Assembly: GCA_022818135.1 (NCBI GenBank)
Contig: JAFMSR010000008.1
Location: forward strand, 34,052,257 to 34,116,256
Reading direction: 5' to 3'
Source: Saxidomus purpurata
Taxonomy: Eukaryota > Mollusca > Bivalvia > Venerida > Veneridae
DNA length: 64,000 nucleotides
Part shown: positions 1 to 10,166 of the stretch, piece by piece
Layout of the letters: the number at the start of each line of letters is the position of its first letter
How positions within the stretch are numbered: position 1 is the first letter of the stretch
The notes under the pieces: model-generated
Databases searched by the model: none
What the model was told of the DNA's origin: nothing
The model's input: only the letters and a program-made list of their open reading frames with translations
Translations under genes and position numbers: made by a program

Positions 1-255
1 CACTTATAAAGTTTTAAATAGCTATGATGCAATACATGTTCTTGACCCCTAGTTGAACTTCCATGTTAAAGAATGTAGTTGTAATTTTTACATTCACATC
101 ACAAGAAAGTTCATATATAAAATTAAATCTACAAAACATATAAGAAGATTACAGATTTATCAATGACAAATATGCCATGCATGTTTTTCTTTCATAAAAA
201 GTAAGCTATTACTCTTCCATCTATCACTTTGGAAAGTACCATAAATTGTTAAAAA
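1..255. other. A/T-rich sequence with no recognised feature
   Basis: No exon, RNA gene or repeat is recognised. It runs directly into the 42-bp satellite, so the 5' half of the adjoining mobile element is absent on this side. Confidence 0.5.
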
Positions 256-925
256 AATGAACAGCTTACAGTGCAGATCATGATCAAACAGGGAAAAAAT
301 TGAATAGCTCACAGTGCAGATCATGATCAGACAGCAAAATAATGAATAGCTTACAGTGCATATCATGATCAGACAGCAAAATAATGAAAAGCTTACAGTG
401 CAGATCATGATCAGACAGCAAAATAGTGAATAGCTTACAGTGTAGATCATGATCAGACAGCAAAATAATGAATAGCTTACAGTGCAGATCATGATCAGAC
501 AGCAAAATAATGAATAGCTTACAATGCAGATCATGATCAGACAGCAAAATAATGCATAGCAAACAGTGCAGACCATGATCAGACAGCTAAATAATGAAAG
601 TGCAGATCATGATCAGACAGCTAAATAATGCATAGCAAACAGTGCAGATCATGATCAGACAGCAAAAAATAAATAGCTGACAGTGCAGATCATGACCAGC
701 CAACATACAATGAATAGCTTACAGTGCAGATTATGATCAGACAGCAAAACAATGAATAGCAAACAGTGCAGATCATGATCAGACAGCAAAAAATAAATAG
801 CTGACAGTGCAGATCATGACCAGCCAACATACAATGAATAGCTTACAGTGCAGATTATGATCAGACAGCAAAACAATGAATAGCCAACAGTGCAGACCAT
901 GATCAGACAGCAAAATAATGAGGCC
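256..925 (+). repeat. 42-bp satellite array I (about 16 units)
   Basis: Tandem units about 42 bp apart (for example CAGTGCAG at 312 and 354) share a core with the palindrome GATCATGATC followed by AGACAGC. Some units are shortened or fused, which gives local dimer patterns. Because 42 is divisible by three, the array produces long spurious open frames with a 14-residue period. The same satellite recurs at 2577-2995 ahead of the same unique 3' sequence, so it is an internal part of family F and not an independent satellite. Confidence 0.9.
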
Positions 926-1145
926 TAGAGCTTAGATATTCAGCATGTGGCAATAATTGACTCTCTACCAAGATTGTTCAAATCATGACCAGTGGAGGGG
1001 GGTGGGATCTTTTGATTTTACATAAGCTTATTAAGAGGATATCATGAGCCAAAGTAAAAATTGATCCTTTCTGCTATTAATAACCTTTTATTTTTGCCAA
1101 TGGTAGACAGGTGAGCGATACAGGGCCATCATGGCCCTCTTGTTT
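926..1145 (+). mobile_element. Family F element, 3' end (copy F1, 5'-truncated)
   Basis: This segment is about 90% identical by eye to 2998-3239. It holds AGGTGAGC, the inverse of the 5' end GCTCACCT of the family, then the perfect 17-bp palindrome AGGGCCATCATGGCCCT at 1122-1138, then CTCTTGTTT. A subterminal inverted repeat plus terminal hairpin suggests a non-autonomous rolling-circle element (Helitron/Helentron type). The copy has the 42-bp array and 3' end but no 5' end. Confidence 0.7.
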
Positions 1146-1660
1146 CTTGTCCACAGCACAACTTGAATATTACTGGTTTGAATTCAATACAACTCCATAT
1201 AATGGTCAAACACAATGAGATAAAGTGCAGTGTACAAGAACCATAACTCTATCTTGATTCTTGACTCATTACAGAGTTATTGCCCTTTGTTACTTTTCCT
1301 TGTCTGTAGCATAACTTGAAAACTACTAGTTGAAATTCAATACACCATACAATGGTCAAGCGCAATGAAAGGAAGTGCAGTATACAAAAGCCACAACTCT
1401 ATCTTGACTAATTTATTACAGAGTTATTGCCCTTTGTTACTTCTTTTTGCCGAGAGCACAACTTGAAAACCACTGGTTGGAATACAGTACACCTTCATAC
1501 AATGGTCAAGCACTATGAAAGGAAGTGCAGTGTACAAGAACCATAACTCTATCTTGACACATTACAGAGTTATTGCTCTTTGTTGCTTTTCCTTGTCCGG
1601 AGCATAACGTGAAAATTACTAGTTTGAATTTAGTACAATTTTAGTTTTTTTTTATAAGGT
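1146..1660 (+). repeat. Fragment of ~145-bp core satellite (P core)
   Basis: About three and a half degenerate units, each with CTTGTCC..GCATAACTTGAAA, then AATGGTCAAGCAC and CATAACTCTATCTTGA. They match the core repeats of elements E2 and E3 (8751-9720, 10246-11500). The fragment abuts the 3' end of F1 with no spacer and lacks the (GGTC)n tract and hairpin ends of the full elements. Confidence 0.8.
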
Positions 1661-1995
1661 TACATTCTGTCACTAATAATTTGTTCAGTTGACAGGTATT
1701 TATCACAGTTAGTTTAGTATTAGATTTGGAATATATATCTGACTTACGAGAACCCTCACACTTGATTAATAATGTTATTTTAGTATTACAAGTGAAGTAG
1801 TAACTCTTTTACTAGAGAGACTGTCAGAAACCCCATGTTTAAGTAATTTTTAAAAAATTTTAACTTTCATAAATAATATTAAAGTAGCAAGTTCTGCAAA
1901 GAGCTGAGTTATTTAGATATTTATTAAGAAGCGTTGTTCTTAATGTTTTTTCAAGTTTCGGGGAATTTCAAATTAATATCAAGTGATAGAGTCTT
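1661..1995. other. A/T-rich spacer
   Basis: Nothing recognised. It separates the P-core fragment from the complete F element. Confidence 0.5.
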
Positions 1996-3239
1996 TTTAG
2001 CTCACCTGAGCTGGCTCAGGGCGAGCTATTAGGATCGATGAATGTCCGTCGTCCGTCGGACGTCGTCCGTCGTCCGTCCACATTTAGTTCGTTAACGCTC
2101 TAGTGGTCACATTTTTTCCTCAATTGTCACGAAACTTGGTCAGGATGTTTGTCCCAGTAATTACTCGGACGAGTTCGAATATGGGTCATCTGGGGTCAAA
2201 AACTAGGTCACAGAGCCCAAAAATAGAAAAATCTTGTTAAGGCTCTAGAGGCTACTGTTTCAGTCCAAATATCCTGGCAATTTGTCAGAAAGGTTGTTTC
2301 TATGATTTCTAGCTCAAGTTTTAATATGGGTCACCTGGGGTCAAAAACTAGGTCACACAGCCCAAATATGGAAAAACCTTGTTAACACTCTAGAGGTAAC
2401 ATTTTCAGCCCAAATATCCTGGAAATTTGTCAGAAAGGTTGTTAGTTGATTTCTAGCCCAAGTTCGAATATGGGTCATCTGGGGTCAAAAACTAGGTCAC
2501 AGCCCAAATATGGAAAAACCTTGTTAACACTCTAGATGTTACATTTTCAGCCCAGATATCCTTGAAATTTGTCAGAAAGTGCAGATCATGATCAGACAGC
2601 AAAATAATGAAAGTGCAGATCATGATCAGACAGCTAAATAATGCATAGCAAACAGTGCAGACCATGATCAGACAGCTAAATAATGAAAGTGCAGATCATG
2701 ATCAGACAGCAAAATAATGAAAGTGCAGATCATGATCAGACAGCTAAATAATGCATAGCAAACAGTGCAGACCATGATCAGACAGCTAAATTATGAAAGT
2801 GCAGATCATGATCAGACAGCTAAATAATGCATAGCAAACAGTGCAGATCATGATCAGACAGCAAAAAATAAAAAGCTGACAGTGCAGATCATTACCAGCC
2901 AACATACAATGAATAGCTTACAGTGCAGATCATGATCAGACAGCAAAAAAATGAATAGCCAACAGTGCAGATCATGATCAGACAGCAAAATAATGAGGCC
3001 TAGAGCTTAGATATTCAGCATGTGGCAATAATTGACTCTCTACCAAGATTGTTCAAATCCTGACCTCAGGGTCAAAATTAACCCTGGCTGGGGGGGGGGT
3101 CTTTTGATTTTACATAGGCTTATTAAGAGGATATCATGAGCCAAAGGTAAAAATTGATCCTTTCTGCTATTAATAACCTTTTTATTTTTGCCAATGGTAG
3201 ACAGGTGAGCGATACAGGGCCATCATGGCCCTCTTGTTT
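1996..3239 (+). mobile_element. Family F rolling-circle-like element, near complete (copy F2)
   Basis: Parts in order are a 5' end TTTAGCTCACCTGAGC forming an imperfect hairpin with GCTCAGGGCGAGCT; a GTCCGTC-rich microsatellite (about 2043-2090); and three ~145-bp core units marked by GGGTCAYCTGGGGTCAAAAA at about 2185, 2330 and 2471. Next come a 42-bp satellite block (2577-2995) and a 3' module with AGGTGAGC (3203-3210), the palindrome AGGGCCATCATGGCCCT (3216-3232) and CTCTTGTTT. No protein is encoded, so it is non-autonomous. Related 5' ends occur at 25115, 41745 (minus) and 56400 (minus). The layout resembles the satellite-bearing elements described in bivalves (pearl, MgE, DTE); the rolling-circle class is inferred from the ends. 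Confidence 0.75.
2577..2995 (+). repeat. 42-bp satellite array II inside F2 (about 10 units)
   Basis: Same monomer as 256-925. It joins the 145-bp core at GTCAGAAAG, where the core unit would continue with GTTG. The junction looks like a microhomology switch from one tandem repeat to another inside one element. Confidence 0.9.
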
Positions 3240-3948
3240 AATTAAGTTCCAAGTAAGACACTAAGCAAATTATGACAATCTTTTATTTCATTTAAATAAC
3301 AGTTCACTTAGACTATCACATAGATTTACACAAAGTCCATATATTTTTATGAGTCACAAAGAATTAGAAAAAGTCCAGTTTTTCACTAAGTACACAAAGT
3401 TTTAAAACACAGAGTAAGATAATTTAAGTATTTCTGAATATTGATTAATGTTGAATCTATAAAATTCTGAGGTTTATATACAATTAGATCTGTTACTTAG
3501 GAAGTTATTAACTCATTTAACAATAACAATTTAACAACAAATCAAACAAAATAAAAGATTAAACTTCAAAGTGATTGCATGGCAGCTTGGATAAGCCTTG
3601 AGCTAGTAAAGTCATTGTTTGAGAATGGTGGCCAATCAGTGATGTAAATAAAAAGGTTTCATAATTAATACCTGAACAATTAAACTATTTCCTTGAGCAG
3701 AAATGGTATTATGGCTTTGAGTTACTTAACAACATCTGAAAAGATTTGACATTTAGCAAAATTACAAGTTTGAATTAATGAATTTTCTGTAAAGACTGAA
3801 TTAAATTGCATAAGACCCATCCTAAATTACTACATAGAAAATCTACTGAAAATTCTGAACATTTTAATACTAAAATCAATAAATTTTTTTAATTTTTAAC
3901 AATTTGACTCCAAAATTCACAACATATAGAGGATAATTGTTAGTTTCT
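3240..3948. other. A/T-rich sequence with no recognised feature
   Basis: No exon with plausible splice signals or recognisable repeat was found. Confidence 0.45.
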
Positions 3949-4375
3949 GTGTAAGATCACGTTATAATTTCACCGAGTGGGCACCATAAGGGATATTTTC
4001 ACAAGTGGCGCAGCCACGAGTGAAAATAACTACTTTTGGTGTTCACGAGTGAAATTAACGTGATATTACACCGATACCAACAATTTTTCTGTTTATTTAA
4101 TGGTTAAAACTCTACTTTTATTGAGTTTAAAAAATGTTTCTATAAAAAAACGAAAATCGCGGGAAACGTCATCAAAAAACATAGCGCAAATGACGTCATT
4201 TTAACGACGTCATCGTCGCATGGTTTCCAGCATTAATTACGCTCGGTATACTTTTTGACGTAAATCTGGGTTAAAGATTGCAAAAACAGTGAAAAATAAA
4301 AATGGTAATCCACTGTTTCAAAACTGTGGATTATCACTTTTATTTCACTGAGAAAACTCTATAATTCACTCGAAA
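3949..4375. mobile_element. Nested-palindrome MITE-like element
   Basis: Outer arms GTGTAAGATCACG.. (3949-3979) and ..CGTGATATTACAC (4044-4071) are inverted copies. Inside them TATTTTCACAAGTGGC (3994-4009) pairs with GCCACGAGTGAAAATA (4013-4028) around a 3-nt centre. A second hairpin pairs 4289-4313 with 4326-4348. Between them lies a CpG-containing stretch with a full CRE palindrome TGACGTCA (4191-4198) and a further GACGTCA. No coding capacity is seen. The outer limits are uncertain and no target-site duplication was identified. Confidence 0.55.
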
Positions 4376-4900
4376 CATTAAATAAAAATATAATTATTCA
4401 TTAGTATTATATCATTAGAAAAGTACATGAATCATTTTTGTATAAAATAAATAATACATTAATTTTTAAAAATCAGATTTCAAAGGCTAAGATGGCAAAA
4501 CTGAACTTGTGTTGACTTCCCGTACAGCCAGTGATCCCAGCTGACACTTATTATACCCCCACAAGACGAAGTTTGGGGGGGTTATATAGGAGTAAGCTTG
4601 TCGGTTGGTCGGTCGGTCGGTCGGTCTGTTGGTTTTATGGTTTCCGGATGATAACTCATGAACGACTTGACCGATTTTAATAATATTTCGTACACAGGTG
4701 CAACAAAAAAAAATACAGGTCAAGTTCGACTTTGGGGTCAGTAGGTCAAAGGTCAAGGTCACAGTGACCCTGAACAGTAAAACAGTTTCCGGATGATAAC
4801 TCATGAACAACTGGACCAATTTAAATAATTTTTGGTACACAGCTGTAACATCATGAAATACAGGTCAAGTTTGACTTTGGGATTAGTAGGCCAAAGGTCA

Positions 4901-4915
4901 AGGTCACAGTGACCT
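4901..4915. promoter_or_regulatory. Exact palindromic ERE sequence, E1 unit 2
   Basis: AGGTCACAGTGACCT is a perfect inverted repeat of AGGTCA with 3-bp spacing, the classical vitellogenin-type oestrogen response element. TCAAGGTCA overlaps it on the 5' side. The match is seen directly; binding or activity is not shown. Confidence 0.6.
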
Positions 4916-5327
4916 TGAACAGTAAAACGGTTTCCGGATGGTAACTCATGAACGACTTGACCGATTTAAATAATTTTGGGTACACAGGTGCATCATCAGA
5001 AAATACAGGTCAAGTTTGACTTTGGGGTCAGTAGGTCAAAGGTCAAGGTCACAGTGACCCTGAACAGTAAAACGGTTTCCGGATGATAACTCATGAAAGA
5101 CTTGACCGATTTAAATAATTTTTGGTACACAGGTGTTACATCATGAAATACAGGTCAAGTTTGACTTTGAGGTCTGTAGGTCAAGGTCACAGTGACTCGG
5201 AACAGTAAAACGGTTTCGGATGATAACTCATGAACGACTTGACCGATTTATATTATTTTTGGTACACAGCTGTAACATCATGAAATACAGGTCAAGTTCG
5301 ACTTTGGGGTCAGTAGGCCAAAGGTCA

Positions 5328-5342
5328 AGGTCACAGTGACCT
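5328..5342. promoter_or_regulatory. Exact palindromic ERE sequence, E1 unit 5
   Basis: A second exact AGGTCACAGTGACCT. The units at 4756-4770 and the equivalent place near 5046-5060 carry the same site with one mismatch in the last base (TGACCC). Confidence 0.6.
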
Positions 5343-5777
5343 TGAACAGTAAAACTGTTTCCAGATGATAACTCATGAAAGGCTTGACCTATTTAAATAA
5401 TTTTTGGTACACAGGTGTAACATCATGAAATACAGGTCAGGTTTGACTTTGAGGTCTGTAGGTCAAGGTCACAATGACTCGGAACAGTTAAACGGTTTCC
5501 GGATGATAACTTAAGAACGCTTGGGGCTAGGATCATGAAATTTGATAGGGAGGTTAATGATATTAACATGTTTGAAATAAACCTATTAAATTTAATAATA
5601 ATCCATTCTTTCCAACCTTACATATTTTGTGTGCTATTAAAACAATACATTTACACAACTTATTGTATAATAACTGAAATGTATGTCCTTGTGGCCATTC
5701 CTTTCTTATGGTTGCCATACTTCTGTGACAAAGCTGTATTGTGGGGGTATAATTCGTCACTCTTGTGACAGTTCTAG

Positions 5778-8630
5778 TTTTTCAGTAGTTTTACTTTTTG
5801 AACACTTCTATATAATGTGTAGCTTGTAATGTTAATATACAAAATTTAATGTATGTGTATCTTGAAAAATGGAAATGAATATAAACATCTAGTATTAAGT
5901 CAATTTATTCCGGTCTAAACAGATCGGTTATTGTATATAGTCATGGAGTACTTCTGACAGATCTGCTCTGGTTCAAGATTCCTGAATTAATTTTGTATTC
6001 ATTCTAGGAATCCATCTAAGGACCTTTTTGCCTGTAAGCTTCGACTAGTGTGGCTGAGGCGGTGCTTGAACTCTGTTCAGTCTATTAATTTTGTTCCTCA
6101 TCTCTGATCATCCCTTAAATACCTAGATTAAATACATTTTAACAAATATAGATCCTTTAAATCTTTCTGCTTATCTAAATTCCAAAATAACTCATAAAAA
6201 CATGAGAATCATAGCTTACTCCTGCCACTGCTGAGTTAGATTCTGCAGTCTCATAGTTAATGAGGTTCTACTCTCACATATTAAATTTTCAGTGAGGGTT
6301 ACATCCCCCTTTATAAGTATAGAGTGTACATTGCTTAGCTCTTTCATATTTCTGATCAGTCTTCCTTCAATTTATTAGCTACTGTTACATGTATATTCTA
6401 CGAACAATTTTCCCAAATTATCTACTACATGTATAGTGTATTACCCCTTCACATTGTCAGCAGAGTTATGTATATAAACACACTACTCCAATCTTAGAAA
6501 TATGCAATGATAAGGTCGCAGCGAGCTTGCACAAGCTTGTGGTAAACTTCTCACAAGCTGCAAACTAGTATTTTGGTTCGGGTACATTTAAATGCTGCAG
6601 TCTCATAGCTGCCTTTATACTGTTGAAATTACTTATGTAAAATATGCCATCAGTTATGTAAATGGAACATTCATCATTCTAAGGCATTTTCCTCAATCTA
6701 CCTGACAATGTCAACATTAGTCAATGATGATCTTATCTTTTTCACATGTATCATAAGTAATTAGAGATAAACATATGTGTCAATCCCACATAATTATATC
6801 TTCTTGGAAATTCTGACCAGTAGGTAACCATCCATTGATGTTCATTGAATCTCCTTCATCATCAATATGTCAAATAAACATGTAGTTCCATATGAAATTA
6901 TATGTTACATAATTATGTTTTAACTCCAAATATGGCTTCTTGAGACTGTGGGATAAAGGCTGAATGATGCGTCTTCTCCAGGGTTCTGATTGGAAATGCT
7001 ATCCACCACTGGATGCAGAGTTATGTCATGCAATTGGTCATGCAACCCGATCGATCATTACTGTAGCAAACAATGGCAGTTAGATCTGTTATATTACTAC
7101 CCCCATGTAGAATTACCCCACCACCCTTGACAGGGGTAAATGAAGGGTAGCAGAAACATCAAATATATATGGAACTGCGTGCCAAGAGTTAAACCACATG
7201 GAAATAAAAATAAACTTTAAAAACTTCTTAAAAAATACTCTAGAAGATATGGCTGTTTCCTAGAGGGTCATTTTTTTTGTTTATATATTTTTAAAATACC
7301 CCACCAACAAAGCCAAATATAAAGTATTAACATTATATAAAACTGTATCTTAAGAATTAATCACCAATTGGTCCATGGTACATAAATATTTTATAGATCT
7401 TTAATTATCTTCCCTTCTCTAAGAATAATCTTACATTTCCAGAGGGACAATTTTTTCTCATGGAAGACCCAAAAAAATAAAAAAATTTCAGAACCTTTTT
7501 CTGTTAAAACATTGGTCAAAATTAGGGGCCGGACAATGGTCACAGCTATAAATACTACAAGTAAAAATACCCCACCCACTTGACACCTACCAAAATATCT
7601 ATACAAGGATTTGTTTACAAGGTTTCAGTATAAGGTATTATTGTCCTATTACGAGCACTGGGCCGTGAATGTACTTTTAGCTTATTGTAAAACAACATAA
7701 AAATTGAGGAAAAATGTGGATCTTTTAAACTTATCTAATGTAAATTTGTAAAATGTTATTTTAGGCCAAGAAATATGTGTGTTCTGGTCTCCATGACAAC
7801 TTTAACATTTTACTGACAACCTGACACTACTTTATAAGAAAATTATCAAACAGATCAAGTTTCAAGTCTTTTTTAGAGCAAAAAAGGCAAAAGAAAAAAA
7901 AATAAGTTTGATAAATAACTGCCAACCTACCAACCTTTCTGACACAACACACATATTTCTGTCTTTAGCCTTACTTGATGATCAAGGTCTTACAAGAATT
8001 TACAGAAACATAAGTGCTTAATGCAGATTTAAGATATTTGATATTATTTTATCTTCTTCAGGTGTACACAGTGAGTCTATGGAGATGTTCATGTTGCAGA
8101 GAGATCTAGCTTTATAAAGAGTCACCGCTTTAAGATTTCTTTTACTGAACCCCGCATTTTCACAAACAAAGATTCAGCCAGCTGTGAAGAAATACAAATG
8201 AATATTCTAAGGAAAGATGCTGAAATCAAAACTTGCTACAAACACCAGAAATGGATGCTGCAAACAGTGTATTCTGAATCAAGAATCCAAAGTCAACAGT
8301 TGTCCTAAATCTGTTGTACAAAAAATGGAATACAGACTTCCTAGAGCAAAGTGATTCATGCAAAAAATTTCTATTGATTTGTGTACAAATAAGCCGCGTG
8401 TTACAAAACTGAAGTGTTGCCAGTCTGTTCTGTGTAAGTGTTTCTGAAACAATGCCGTTATACTATATATGTGTTGAATGTAAAATAATGCCATTAGACA
8501 TGTGTTACACATAAATGAACAAATCTGTGTTATATTTATGTTAAAGTCCCATTAGCATTTTGGATGTAAAATTACTTGTAGCTCTTGAAATACAAAGACA
8601 AATTTTCTTACCAGTGAAAATGACCGTTAA
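5778..8630. other. Long A/T-rich stretch with no supported gene
   Basis: No open frame has convincing splice signals or domain character. Around 6980-7080 and 7090-7600 there are phrases typical of old dispersed repeats (two similar CCCCACC-bearing segments near 7120 and 7565). A pyrimidine-AG site at about 8060 leads into a frame that stops quickly. Confidence 0.4.
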
Positions 8631-9823
8631 TTATACCCCCAAAACGAAGTTTAGGGGGGTATATAGGAGTCACCCGGTGGTTGGTCGGTCGGTCGGTTGG
8701 TCGGTCGGTCGGTCGGTCGGTCGGTCGGTCGGGCGGTCTGTTGCATTTTCCTTGTCCGGAGCATAACTTGAAAACTACTAGTTGGAATTCAATACAACTT
8801 CATACAGTGGTCAAGCACATTGAGAGGAAGTGCAGTGCACAAGAACTATAACTCCATCTTGACTAATTACAGAGTTATTGCCCTTTGTTACTTTTCCTTG
8901 TCCGGAGCATAACTTGAAAACTACTGGTTGGAATTCAATACAACTTCATACAATGGTCAAGCACATTGAGAGGAAGTGCAGTGCACAAGAACTATAACTC
9001 CATCTTGACTAATTACTGAGTTATTGCCCTTTGTTACTTTTCCTTGTCCGGAGCATAACTTGAAAACTACTGGTTGGAATTCAATACAACTTCATACAAT
9101 GGTCAAGCACATTGAGAGGAAGTGCAGTGCACAAGAACTATAACTCCATCTTGACTAATTACAGAGTTATTGCCCTTTGTTACTTTTCCTTGTCCGGAGC
9201 ATAACTTGAAAACTACTAGTTGGAATTCAATACAACTTCATACAATGATCAAGCACACTCAGAGGAAGTGCAGTGCACAAGAACTATAACTCTATCTTGA
9301 GTATTTACTGAGTTATTGCCCTTTGTTACTTTTCCTTGTCCGAAGCATAACTTGAAAAACTACTAGTTGGAATTCAGTACAACCTCATACAATGGTCAAG
9401 TACATTTAGAGGAAGTGCAGTGCACAGGAACCATAACTCCATCTTGACTCATTACAGAGTTATTACCCTTTGTTACTTTTCCTTGTCCGGAGCATAACTT
9501 GAAAACTTCTGGTTGGAATTCAATACAACTTCATACAATGGTCAAGCACAGTGAGAGGGAGTGCAGTGCACAGTAACCATAACTCCATCTTGACTAATTA
9601 CAGGGTTATTGCCCTTTGTTACTTTTCCCTGTAAGGAGCATTTTTCGAAAACTACAAGTTGGAATTCAATACAACTTCATACAATGGTCAAGCACAATGA
9701 GAGGAACTGCTAAGAACAATATCTCTTTTTAGTTTGTTTGCAAGGTATTATGTTACTACGAACTTCTTCAGTTTATAAAGCAATCCTTTTGGGGGTATTA
9801 ATCACATTTAGTGATAGCTCTAG
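8631..9823 (+). mobile_element. Element E2: Helitron/Helentron-like, P core
   Basis: It starts ATTATACCCCC with a hairpin across AAACGAAGTTT, then (GGTC)n of about 14 units (about 8680-8738). Core units begin CTTGTCCGGAGCATAACTTG at 8751, 8897 and 9043 and continue at 146-bp spacing, six in all plus a divergent last one. The tail holds GGGGGTATTAAT, the hairpin ATCAC-ATTTA-GTGAT, AGCTCTAG (CTAG 9820-9823) and TT. E3 has the same ends, so they are fixed by comparison. Non-coding. Confidence 0.8.
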
Positions 9824-10166
9824 TTGTTTTAGAAAAACATTCCTAATGAAAATATATGTTATTGATATCATGCAGTATTTAGTCAGTGATATTGCAAAAG
9901 ATAAGGAACACATTCCCCAATCGGTTTTTCATGAAGAAACAACAAAACAACAAAAGAAATGTATACTTTAAAATTGTTTAGGTTAAATAGAACACAGTTG
10001 TGTCACTATGATTGTCTATTCATGAGTATCTAAGGAGCTAATGGGACTTTAAAAATCATGTTTTTTTCATTCTGATAAGTGTATATCATTATCATATAAT
10101 TTTTACAAAGGTGAAACTGCAAACTTAAAGTACACTAGTGGGAGGAAACTGAAAAACTAAAACTAA
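9824..10166. other. Spacer between E2 and E3
   Basis: Unique A/T-rich sequence with no recognised feature. E2 and E3 are in the same orientation, 343 bp apart. Confidence 0.5.

Larger units (their letters stand above)
4641..5505 (+). repeat. 145-bp core array of E1 with nuclear-receptor half-sites
   Basis: Starts lie at 4641, 4786, 4931 and 5076 (period 145); later units are shorter because part of the AGGTCAAAGGTCA tract is deleted. Most units contain AGGTCA-A-AGGTCA (a DR1), TCAAGGTCA (extended half-site of SF-1/ERR-type receptors) and AGGTCA-CAG-TGACC (palindromic oestrogen response element). Units end in two subtypes, TGACCCTG and TGACCTTG, with a TGACTCGG variant in the shortened units. 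Confidence 0.85.
4551..5777 (+). mobile_element. Element E1: non-autonomous Helitron/Helentron-like element
   Basis: The 5' end ATTATACCCCC matches, inverted, GGGGGTATAAT near the 3' end (about 5744-5754). The 5' module holds a C-run/G-run hairpin and then a (GGTC)n tract (about 4600-4625). The body is six ~145-bp units starting TTTCCGGATGATAACTCATG (4641, 4786, 4931, 5076, 5214 and about 5359). A unique tail follows, ending in the hairpin GTCAC-TCTT-GTGAC, then AGTTCTAG and T. This order fits non-autonomous rolling-circle elements with satellite cores known from bivalves. There is no Rep/helicase gene. The class is inferred from end structure. Confidence 0.75.

Noticed and set aside
160..576. 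138- and 92-codon minus-strand open frames with repeating SLFCCLIMICTVSY-like peptide
   Set aside because: They follow the 42-bp satellite; a period divisible by three keeps frames open. No gene signal.
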